From the IMG/VR virus record IMGVR_UViG_3300025138_000487, positions 1 to 20,549 of that record: 20,549 nucleotides of DNA; one strand, 5' to 3'. This document shows positions 7,989 to 14,383 of the stretch, one piece after another. Under the pieces are notes generated by a model. The model ran no database searches. It saw only the letters and a program-made list of their open reading frames with translations, and had not been told where the DNA came from. The position numbers and the translations under genes are program-made. This DNA is from a virus. Within the stretch, counting starts at the first letter, position 1. Each line of letters starts with the position of its first letter.

Positions 7989-8369
7989 TCAATCCTCTTC
8001 CAATTCCATCAATCTTTTTATCCTTTCACGCATTTCAACGCTCATGATGTCGCCTTTGTCGTGCATTCGATACTCAGGATTGGGCTTTATGATTTTCCCT
8101 GAACCATCTTCCATCAATCTTTTCATCTTTTCACGCATTTCAACGCTCATGATGTCGCCTTTGTCGTGCATTCGATACGGAGGATCAATCATTTGGGTTT
8201 TTCCTGAACCAGCCAGTGCAGCAATAAGATGAGGCGGCGCACCACCTTTCCCTGCATAGGCATTCATGACCTTGAGTTGTTCTTCGCTCATTGGAGGTTT
8301 TAATTCTTCATCATTCGTGGTTTCCCACCAATCGGCCTTCATCAAATCCCATGCTCTTTGAAAAACCAT
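7989..8369 (-). CDS. Tagged small protein with two near-identical 35-aa repeats
   Basis: A 126-aa protein. The ATG at 8369 shares a base with the upstream TGA and has GGTGG eight bases before it; a GTG at 8381 is less likely. Residues 3-11 are FQRAWDLMK, the only clear copy of the shared peptide on the minus strand and again at the N-terminus. Residues 65-87 and 100-122 are a repeat, YRMHDKGDIMSVEMRE then a KRLME ending, spaced 35 residues apart. The surrounding sequence is acidic and low in complexity. An AGSGKTQ segment and a DPPY string occur, but no folded domain supports reading them as an ATP site or methyltransferase motif. Function unknown; the helical repeat may be a binding module. 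Confidence 0.7.
   Translation of the reverse strand: MVFQRAWDLMKADWWETTNDEELKPPMSEEQLKVMNAYAGKGGAPPHLIAALAGSGKTQMIDPPYRMHDKGDIMSVEMREKMKRLMEDGSGKIIKPNPEYRMHDKGDIMSVEMRERIKRLMELEED
8006..8073. repeat. Direct repeat copy 1 (68 bp)
   Basis: It matches 8111-8178 at 66 of 68 positions, offset by 105 bases. It encodes the C-terminal protein repeat of the 126-aa gene. The high DNA identity suggests a recent in-frame duplication. Confidence 0.9.
8111..8178. repeat. Direct repeat copy 2 (68 bp)
   Basis: Partner of 8006-8073. The two differences are single C/T changes in the part that encodes the end of the repeat. The 105-base period keeps the reading frame. Confidence 0.9.
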
Positions 8370-8896
8370 CAACAATTCCACCTTTTCAATGCTGCACCTT
8401 TCGGAGTCATTTTGCCACCTTTACTGGTCGGACCTTTGACTCCACCCATTCGAGCGCAAAAAGACTTTCGCCTCTTGGCCTTCTTCGATCCAGCCTTGAG
8501 TTTGCTTGGTTTAGTGGTGACTGGGGGCTTGAGATTTGCACCTTCTTCACGCTTGAACTTGGCTCGACCCTTTGCATTTAATCCACCTTTACGGCTATGC
8601 TTGTTTGGGTTGTAGCCGTGAAATGGTTTTGACTTCTTTTTACCTTTGAGTAAAGCATCAACCAATAGTTCGTCGGACTTTGTAAAAGAACGTTTCCTCC
8701 ATTGCGAAGGTTTTGTTGCCCTCATCGTTCCGTATGGTGTGCTTTCAAAGCCGCATCCATCGCATTTAGGAGTTGAGCCTTTTCCATTGCATTGACCGCA
8801 CACGTGCTTTCCTTTCTTTGCATCGGGGGTTGGCTTTTTCTCACGCCCAATAACGGTTTTGGTTAAGAGGTTGCAGGTATCGCAATCACACGTCAT
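8369..8896 (-). CDS. Basic protein with N-terminal zinc knuckles and C-terminal RRKSFCARMGG motif
   Basis: A 175-aa protein. The N-terminus has C3, C5 and C8, then CGQC (33-36) and CDGC (45-48), a DnaJ-like paired CxxC zinc site. The rest is strongly basic. Residues 105-132 (GLNAKGRAKFKREEGANLKP..) and 139-152 (KAKRRKSFCARMGG), ending in ALKRWNC, match a motif set I recall from uncharacterised small proteins of phages and giant viruses (possibly the DUF6321 group; from memory, not searched). The charge suggests nucleic-acid binding. The start overlaps the end of the upstream 59-aa gene by 11 bases, and the stop overlaps the next ATG. No tag of the F..AWD type is present, although FTKSDELLVDALLKG at 71-85 has a similar length. 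Confidence 0.75.
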   Translation of the reverse strand: MTCDCDTCNLLTKTVIGREKKPTPDAKKGKHVCGQCNGKGSTPKCDGCGFESTPYGTMRATKPSQWRKRSFTKSDELLVDALLKGKKKSKPFHGYNPNKHSRKGGLNAKGRAKFKREEGANLKPPVTTKPSKLKAGSKKAKRRKSFCARMGGVKGPTSKGGKMTPKGAALKRWNC

Positions 8897-9065
8897 TGTT
8901 TTTCACCACAGGTTTTGGCTTGCGCCAGATAAATTGACACAAAGGACATTCCCATAAAAAGATTCTATCTCGACTCCCCGCATAAAACCCGTTTATACGA
9001 ATTGCCAAAACATCGGTATCGCAACTCGAACAGGTTTGCATTACCCGATCACGATACTCTTTCAT
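8886..9065 (-). CDS. 59-aa zinc-ribbon protein
   Basis: This small gene was read directly. The ATG at 9065 overlaps the upstream stop (ATGA), and the gene ends at TGA 8886-8888, inside the next gene's start. The protein starts MKEYRDRVMQ and has CSSC at 12-15 and CPLC at 40-43, separated by strand-like sequence (VLAIRINGFY). The result is a classic two-knuckle zinc ribbon. The C-terminus is basic (RKPKPVVK). Ribbons of this size in viruses often act in transcription or as DNA-binding adaptors, but the sequence does not decide the role. Confidence 0.75.
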   Translation of the reverse strand: MKEYRDRVMQTCSSCDTDVLAIRINGFYAGSRDRIFLWECPLCQFIWRKPKPVVKNNDV

Positions 9066-9706
9066 TCCTCTTCCGACCCTAATTTGATTCTTTTGTGCTT
9101 GCCGTTTTCATCCTTTACATTCAGGGATTTATGTTTGATCATTCGATAAGTCAATTGAGATACCCATTTTAATTCACTTCTCAACTTTTTGACAATGTTT
9201 CTTTTTGAACCATTGAACCAATCGGTTATGATTTTTAATTTGTTAAATTGAAACACATGAGATATTCTTGATGCGTCTTCACAGGCGTTCCAAAAGGCTA
9301 AATTGAATAATTTATACCTTTTTCCTGTCACGTCTGTTATCATTTTCGATAAATCAATTGGGTTTGGATTGCCCCAGACATGAGCCGATTCACTGGGTCG
9401 GCAATTAGCATCAAGCAATTTTATTGTGAACTCTAAATCATAACCACATAGAGTCATTCCTTCAATAAATGATGGCAACTCGCTGAAAGGATGCGACTTT
9501 ACTCTTTGTTCTTGAATGACAAATTGTTGTTCGGTGATGTCTTGAAACACATGGAAATAATCGCTTTTGTGAACCATCACCATGTCAAGAGAGAACTTAG
9601 ATGGATCGGAATATCCTGTTTCTAATTCGGCTGCTTCTGTTGATGAGAAAATGGCGATTGGGAGTATGTTGTTTTCTGTTAAGAACTTCTCAACTTTACG
9701 CTTCAT
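9062..9706 (-). CDS. Hypothetical protein downstream of the helicase
   Basis: A 214-aa protein starting at ATG 9706, three bases after a GGTGAT site, and four bases after the helicase stop. I do not recognise it. It looks like a folded cytoplasmic alpha/beta protein with no signal peptide, membrane segment or cysteine cluster. The last 60 residues are basic (GSKRNIVKKLRSELKW.., ..GKHKRIKLG), which may mean nucleic-acid contact. Lower G+C and AT-rich codons around 9180-9350 set it slightly apart from its neighbours. Its position directly after the helicase suggests a replication-related or early-gene role, which is inference. Confidence 0.65.
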   Translation of the reverse strand: MKRKVEKFLTENNILPIAIFSSTEAAELETGYSDPSKFSLDMVMVHKSDYFHVFQDITEQQFVIQEQRVKSHPFSELPSFIEGMTLCGYDLEFTIKLLDANCRPSESAHVWGNPNPIDLSKMITDVTGKRYKLFNLAFWNACEDASRISHVFQFNKLKIITDWFNGSKRNIVKKLRSELKWVSQLTYRMIKHKSLNVKDENGKHKRIKLGSEEE

Positions 9707-9710
9707 GTCA

Positions 9711-11162
9711 TCACCAATTCATTGCTATGAAAGCATTTCGACCATCCATGAGCCTGTCAGCATCAGGGGATTCAGTCAATTTCTTCAACCTTCTTTCAGC
9801 CGTCTTTTTGCTTACACCTTGATTGACGGCATAAACACTTTCCAATTCCTTCTTCGCAACGCATTCACGCTTTGAACGTGAATGTGCCAACTTCTTGCAT
9901 TTGTTGTATGCAATTTTCCATTCGTGGAGGCTTGCATCACGCTTTTTCTTTGCTTTGAAATCCTGTTTCTGTTCGAGCCAGATAACCAGGTTGTGCAAGT
10001 TGTCATAGATAATTTCAGTTGCCATCATTATGTGGTCGGCTGTGATCACTGTCGAACCCATGATGGTTGCGATAATGTTTCCAAATGTGATTGTGTAGTT
10101 CTCTATGTTTGGAATGAAAGATGTAGCAGTTTCTTTGACGTTTGGATCGTGTATTTGATTGACTAATTCATAATAGTCGGTGGTCGCATTGAGCAACGCT
10201 GCGTGGTATGATTCATCAACTGTAAATATGTCATAACAATGACGATTGGCAATCATATCTCTATCATAATCCTCCAACTCATCCCATTCTTCAAGGGTCA
10301 TTTTAGCCGCTTTCAATAAACGTGTTCGCACATCATCCCTTCTTTCGAGGATAAATGCGGCAAGTGCATCATACCCCCATACCTTCTCAGGAACGGGAAC
10401 ATAAGTGCCTTGAAGTCGGTGTTCGCTGGTGGTTTGACGCAATTCATTGCTTACGTCATTTTGATATAGGAATACACGCTGGAAGAATCCCTTTTCCAAT
10501 ACGTGGTGCATGATGTCCTTTGGAGGGAATGTCGTCGCCCAAATTGATACACCAGAAGTCACTTGAATATCAGCACCTTTCAAAACCTTAGCCAAATTGT
10601 TTGTCGCCGATCCTATGGGGGCCATCGCCTCTTGAAGATACAGAATCTTTTCCGAGAAGTATGACTTTTTATCATCAAGCAAAACACTTGCTTCATCGAA
10701 TAGAAGGGTCTTGTAGCCGTTAAGCAAACCTTTGGTGACGACATACTTCATTTTCCCTGTTGGCTTTCCCGCTTCATCATACTCAGGTTCAGCATCAACG
10801 TGACCTAAAAGCCCTGCATCCGAACCAGATGTGAACTTAGCACTTTCAACCTCGCAAGCGTCAAGCAATTGCTTGGTGAACTCATAGGCTGCTGATTTAC
10901 CAGTTCTTGATTGTTGAATCCAATAGACGTGAACCCTGGTGTCGAGATGAGTTCCGTGAATTGGAACTCGAACATAAGGAGAGATAACTTGGCCGACTAC
11001 ATAGAACAAAGAGAGCATACCTGCGAACTCATTGAAGAAAGAAACAGTGTTGAATCTCTCAATGTATTCTTTGATGTATTTGCTTCCTTCGTATGGTGTC
11101 TTGACGAGCGAGTAGTCAAACCATTTGCGATCTCCTGAGTCCGATGTGGGTTTCAATATCAT
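9711..11162 (-). CDS. AAA+ ATPase, probable replicative helicase (MCM/DUF3987-like)
   Basis: A 483-aa protein. The ATG at 11162 is chosen for AGGAGG seven bases upstream; a GTG at 11201 would add 13 residues. The P-loop is QQSRTGKSA (83-91): the lysine and serine of Walker A are present, but the usual first glycine is Q83. Walker B is KTLLFDEAS (151-159). The segment VTSGVSIWATTFPPK could hold a sensor residue. The C-terminus (about 410-470) is basic and helical, with a pattern like a winged helix (VSKKTAERRLKKL). The layout fits virus-encoded MCM-like or DUF3987-type helicases that unwind DNA at the fork. Primase and XPF-type nuclease genes lie just upstream. The exact family needs a profile search. 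Confidence 0.75.
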   Translation of the reverse strand: MILKPTSDSGDRKWFDYSLVKTPYEGSKYIKEYIERFNTVSFFNEFAGMLSLFYVVGQVISPYVRVPIHGTHLDTRVHVYWIQQSRTGKSAAYEFTKQLLDACEVESAKFTSGSDAGLLGHVDAEPEYDEAGKPTGKMKYVVTKGLLNGYKTLLFDEASVLLDDKKSYFSEKILYLQEAMAPIGSATNNLAKVLKGADIQVTSGVSIWATTFPPKDIMHHVLEKGFFQRVFLYQNDVSNELRQTTSEHRLQGTYVPVPEKVWGYDALAAFILERRDDVRTRLLKAAKMTLEEWDELEDYDRDMIANRHCYDIFTVDESYHAALLNATTDYYELVNQIHDPNVKETATSFIPNIENYTITFGNIIATIMGSTVITADHIMMATEIIYDNLHNLVIWLEQKQDFKAKKKRDASLHEWKIAYNKCKKLAHSRSKRECVAKKELESVYAVNQGVSKKTAERRLKKLTESPDADRLMDGRNAFIAMNW

Positions 11163-11169
11163 GTTGTTT

Positions 11170-11175
11170 CCTCCT
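11170..11175 (-). promoter_or_regulatory. Shine-Dalgarno site deciding the helicase start
   Basis: On the minus strand AGGAGG lies seven bases before the ATG at 11162. It favours that start over the GTG at 11201. Confidence 0.65.
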
Positions 11176-11210
11176 GTTGTTCTTTGGGCATCCCTATCCA
11201 CCGTAAGTAG

Positions 11211-11220
11211 GGTATATGAA
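11211..11220 (-). promoter_or_regulatory. Possible TATA box in the helicase upstream gap
   Basis: TTCATATACC on the minus strand lies in the 69-base gap before the helicase, one of the widest spacers in the minus array. With the usual archaeal spacing of about 25-27 bases, transcription would start near 11188, just ahead of the AGGAGG site. No clear BRE is visible, so this is a weak call. Confidence 0.3.
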
Positions 11221-11231
11221 GCCTCACTAAA

Positions 11232-11942
11232 TCAAGCCCTCGACATCTTCACTTTCTCTTGAGCAATTGGTTCTTCACTGTTGAAAGATGCAAGGATTCT
11301 CTTTGCTCTTACCTTGCCAATCCCTTCAACCATTTGAAGTTCCTTTTCAGTAAGAGATGAGATTTCAATAACTGATCCGTATTGTTCGAGTAAGCGTTTG
11401 GCGATGGCTACGCTGCAACCAGCACCCTGCAAAATATCAATCCTCATATCCTCAGTAGCGGTTTTTCTAAGCAATTTGTATGTTGATGATGACCCAAGCG
11501 TTCCATGCTTCTCAAAACGCTTACAGATGAAACGTGCTGCTGTGGATTTATCAGGGAAAATTAAAATCGAAACGTCAAAGTCGGTGTGATAGCGAGCAAG
11601 CGAGCCAGTGAATGATGCAAATGCGGTTGGGTATCGAATCTTTCTTCCTCTCTTAACCGATTTAGCAACATACTGATCGAGCGTTCCATGAATCAAAAGA
11701 ACTGGATTTGTATAATTGTCCTCAAGATTTTGCAGTTGTCTTTCGAGATGACCAGAATACATACTGCTCATGTAGTCCTCAATTGATTTAGCCTCTATTC
11801 CCACATCAGCAAACGAATAATCCGTGATGATTGTTTGTCGAACTTCATATTTGAGTTTCTTCTTATCACAATACTTGATGACAAGACCTTCCAAGCCTGA
11901 ACGCTCTCGATTGTCAATGAAGAGTATTCTTTCAGTTGCCAT
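11232..11942 (-). CDS. XPF/Hef/Mus81-type structure-specific nuclease (ERCC4 + HhH)
   Basis: A 236-aa protein from ATG 11942, with GGTGG a few bases upstream; TTG at 11948 is the alternative. The ERCC4 nuclease core is visible: FIDNRERSG (8-16), then TDYSFADVGIEAKSIED (40-56). Relatives normally read V/I-E-R-K-x3-D at the second site; here E50, K52 and D56 are kept but the arginine is A51. A helix-hairpin-helix pair follows (about 165-220; ILQGAGCSVAIAKRLL and MVEGIGKVRAKRIL), which binds branched DNA. There is no helicase domain, unlike full-length Hef. This family cuts forks and flaps, fitting processing of viral replication or recombination intermediates. Primase lies upstream and helicase downstream. 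Confidence 0.88.
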   Translation of the reverse strand: MATERILFIDNRERSGLEGLVIKYCDKKKLKYEVRQTIITDYSFADVGIEAKSIEDYMSSMYSGHLERQLQNLEDNYTNPVLLIHGTLDQYVAKSVKRGRKIRYPTAFASFTGSLARYHTDFDVSILIFPDKSTAARFICKRFEKHGTLGSSSTYKLLRKTATEDMRIDILQGAGCSVAIAKRLLEQYGSVIEISSLTEKELQMVEGIGKVRAKRILASFNSEEPIAQEKVKMSRA

Positions 11943-12186
11943 CGCCAACCACCTGTTGTGCGAGAGTTATACTGTTCAACATATCCACGACCAAGTTCGC
12001 CCAATTTGGGTCTTGAGTTATCGCAACCATGTTTTCTTTTTGGCATATTTCAAAGAAGCCAGATTGATTGTTTCGACGGAATGACCAGTCTAACACTTCT
12101 GGCGGTGCTTCACCCTTATGGTGTGCTTGTAGCATTTCTTCGGCTTTCTTTCTTCGGATTTCTTCTAATTCTTGTTCTTCTGTCAT
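11932..12186 (-). CDS. Small acidic protein between primase and nuclease
   Basis: An 84-aa protein. The ATG overlaps the primase stop (ATGA), and the gene overlaps the nuclease start by 11 bases, so it is tightly coupled to both. Residues 1-20 form a charged helix (EEQELEEIRRKKAEEML), followed by a short aromatic part (LDWSFRRNNQSGFF) and a hydrophobic helix near the end (NLVVDMLNSITLAQQVV). I do not recognise the family. A primase or nuclease partner is suggested only by the overlaps. Confidence 0.65.
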   Translation of the reverse strand: MTEEQELEEIRRKKAEEMLQAHHKGEAPPEVLDWSFRRNNQSGFFEICQKENMVAITQDPNWANLVVDMLNSITLAQQVVGDGN

Positions 12187-13283
12187 GCGGTTGCCCCCTT
12201 TTCATCATAATACGGACACTTGCCAACGCACAATCCCTCATGGTAAATCGTGGGGCAAGTTGGAGTCAAATAATACCGATCAACACCATGTTGGAGGTAT
12301 TTTGAGGTTTCTTTTGGGCTATAATCCGACCATTCTAAAGAACGTATGAATGCGTGAGTCAATGTCAAGACCTCGCTATTGGGAACTATGGCCTCTCTCG
12401 CAGGTCTGGCGAAGTTCCTGAAATAGTCCATTAGATACATCATCAAGTAAGATCGTGGCTTGTGTGGAGGGTTGCTGCCCTTCTCACAGGCTGCTTGAGC
12501 CAAACAGGGAAGCATTGGAATGTTATTGATTCTTTGAATATCAACTTCTAAATCCTCCATCTCAAATGTTCTTGTTTCGCTGTTATATCTCCCTTTGAAC
12601 ATATCCACAGAATCACGTTCAACAATTTCAAGTTGCATTCCTCGGCCATCATAGAGGTGCATACCAGGGAGGGGGTTGTCGGCTTTCTCAACGATAAAAT
12701 CCCAACCTTGTTCTAAATCCTCATGTTGAATTGGGATGCCCCAGATTTGACGTTTGAAATTGTATGTGTTTGGAATGCGTATGTGCCTGTCTGGTCGAAA
12801 CGATACCACAGGATCAAGAGTTTTCATATTGTATTGCTTGACCCATTCATTGATTTTCATTCGGCCTGAGAATAGCAAGTCGGCCATCTTATCAGGTGGC
12901 AAGACATACTCCCTGTCAAGTTTAGTCCAAATGTGGAATCCTCCGCCAGTGAACCAAATAGCGTGGCGATAGCCTTTTCTTTTGAAATGTTTTGAAAGAG
13001 TCAAAACCTCATCACAGCACTTTTCCTTTGCGACTTTCTCATCCAGTCCGTGAACTCGAACACCTTGATCGGCATCGAAGTCCATAACAAAGTGAGGGAT
13101 AATCGCCGTGTTGTATTCACATCGGTTTCCTTTAGGCTTCAACGCTCTAAATCCATACACAGTCGTTGTAAGGTTTCCCTTGCCGTTGGTGGTGTTGATG
13201 TAGTGCTGCAACTGTTTTTCGGTGGAGATAACCTTTCGAGTCCTCATGTCAATTTCACGTGGGAAATGATTGAATAGAGCCAT
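12183..13283 (-). CDS. Archaeo-eukaryotic primase (PriS-like) with C-terminal cysteine cluster
   Basis: A 366-aa protein from ATG 13283, preceded by GGTGAT. The three AEP catalytic motifs are in order: MDFDAD (67-72, metal ligands D68 and D70), the GGGFHIW motif (113-119, H117), and RPDRHIRIPNT (163-173). The C-terminal third carries PCLAQAAC (259-266), then TCPTIYHEGLC (342-352) and GKCPYY (354-359). Cysteines 260, 343, 352 and 356 are spaced like the Fe-S or zinc ligands of primase large-subunit C-terminal domains. One polypeptide may therefore combine catalytic and cluster domains, as in some viral and plasmid primases. It would make primers for viral replication, next to the nuclease and helicase. 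Confidence 0.85.
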   Translation of the reverse strand: MALFNHFPREIDMRTRKVISTEKQLQHYINTTNGKGNLTTTVYGFRALKPKGNRCEYNTAIIPHFVMDFDADQGVRVHGLDEKVAKEKCCDEVLTLSKHFKRKGYRHAIWFTGGGFHIWTKLDREYVLPPDKMADLLFSGRMKINEWVKQYNMKTLDPVVSFRPDRHIRIPNTYNFKRQIWGIPIQHEDLEQGWDFIVEKADNPLPGMHLYDGRGMQLEIVERDSVDMFKGRYNSETRTFEMEDLEVDIQRINNIPMLPCLAQAACEKGSNPPHKPRSYLMMYLMDYFRNFARPAREAIVPNSEVLTLTHAFIRSLEWSDYSPKETSKYLQHGVDRYYLTPTCPTIYHEGLCVGKCPYYDEKGATA

Positions 13284-13286
13284 ATA

Positions 13287-13292
13287 ATCACC
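13287..13292 (-). promoter_or_regulatory. GGTGAT Shine-Dalgarno site of the primase
   Basis: GGTGAT overlaps the stop of the upstream cytosine methyltransferase and sits three bases before the primase ATG. The string GGTGATTATATG is the same in front of the RadA/Sak4-like gene (18583-18594). This motif is typical of archaeal ribosome-binding sites. Confidence 0.6.
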
Positions 13293-14382
13293 ATAATTTC
13301 ATCTGTTTAGTTGCTTTGGGATTATCCCGATTTGAAAGGTCTATTGAATCCAACATATCAATCCTCTCTCCGATCCATCGCATGACTGGAACGGCCATGC
13401 TATTGCCTAATGCTTTGTATCTATGAGTGTCTGGGCATTCTTCAACAGTTTTTCCTTTCCATGCAATCTGTGTGTAGTTGTCAGGGAAGCCCTGCAATCG
13501 CTCGCATTCCATCGGCGTGAGGCGGCGAACCAAAACCTCTTGCATAACCGCAGGTGCGCCATGCCCGCCAGCCGTTCTTAATGGGCAATGCACATCGCCA
13601 GTAAGTTCTTGGTTGTATAAATCAACACCAGTTCCCTTTTGCACAACCAATGCCTCATGCTCAACTCTTTCGTTTCCAGTCCGTGAATACGGTGGACCAG
13701 AACTCGTCATTGTTGGTCCGACTTTTTCACAATGAACTATTCCTCTTCGCTGAGGTAATCCCCTGCTCTCATCTCCAACGCTTCCCTGAGAGAAGAGGGT
13801 AGCACCTTTTCTCTTCGATCTGCTCTTTTTAAGATCCCTGCTGATGCTCGACTTGTCAAATAAAATCGCTGCGGCACTTCGCCAATCTCCATCAGCACAT
13901 CCGACAACAAAGACTCTTCGCCTTCGTTGGGGAACTCCGAAGTATTGAGCGTCAAGAACTCGGTATGCGAACCCATACCCGAGTTTCGCCACTTCTCCGA
14001 GGAAGGAGGCGAAATCTTCCCCTTCGTTTGAAGACAATAAACCTGGCACGTTTTCATAAATGAACCACCTCGGTTGAATGTTCCTAACAATTCGGAGATA
14101 GTGAAGGGCGAGGTTGCCACGTGGATCATCCATTCCAAGTCGCTTTCCAGCATGGGAGAAAGACTGGCAGGGGCTTCCTCCGACAATGAGTTCGCATTTT
14201 CCTTTGTATTGAGTCCAGTCATGTTTCAACACATCCCCCGCATTTGGAACTTCTGGATAATGATGCTTGAGAACGGCTGATGGGAACTCATCGAAATCAG
14301 CGAAAGCGACTGGTTGCCAGTTGAGGTCTTTCCATCCAACAGAACAGGCTTCGATTCCACTAAACAGGCTGATATATCGCAC
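13288..14382 (-). CDS. C5-cytosine DNA methyltransferase (Dcm-type)
   Basis: A 364-aa protein of near-standard length. The GTG start at 14382 is supported by GGAGGGG seven bases upstream (14390-14396). All main motifs are present: SLFSGIEACSVGW (5-17, SAM binding), GGSPCQSFSHAG (68-79, catalytic C72), YENVPG (109-114), QRRRRVFVVG (152-161), then after the target-recognition region LTPMECERLQGFPDNY and YKALGNSMAVPV. It adds a methyl group to C5 of cytosine in double-stranded DNA; the site recognised cannot be read from sequence. No matching restriction enzyme lies nearby, so it most likely protects viral DNA. It is the second of three DNA methyltransferases here. Confidence 0.95.
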   Translation of the reverse strand: MRYISLFSGIEACSVGWKDLNWQPVAFADFDEFPSAVLKHHYPEVPNAGDVLKHDWTQYKGKCELIVGGSPCQSFSHAGKRLGMDDPRGNLALHYLRIVRNIQPRWFIYENVPGLLSSNEGEDFASFLGEVAKLGYGFAYRVLDAQYFGVPQRRRRVFVVGCADGDWRSAAAILFDKSSISRDLKKSRSKRKGATLFSQGSVGDESRGLPQRRGIVHCEKVGPTMTSSGPPYSRTGNERVEHEALVVQKGTGVDLYNQELTGDVHCPLRTAGGHGAPAVMQEVLVRRLTPMECERLQGFPDNYTQIAWKGKTVEECPDTHRYKALGNSMAVPVMRWIGERIDMLDSIDLSNRDNPKATKQMKLW

Positions 14383-14383
14383 A

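Noticed and set aside
8193-8226. P-loop-like AGSGKTQ and DPPY strings in the 126-aa repeat protein
   Set aside because: The protein is too short and low in complexity, and lacks any other ATPase or methyltransferase motif; the first Walker glycine is also missing.
13737-14222. A 161-aa ORF inside the cytosine methyltransferase
   Set aside because: It lies wholly within a gene with all methyltransferase motifs, on the same strand in another frame, and shows no domain.
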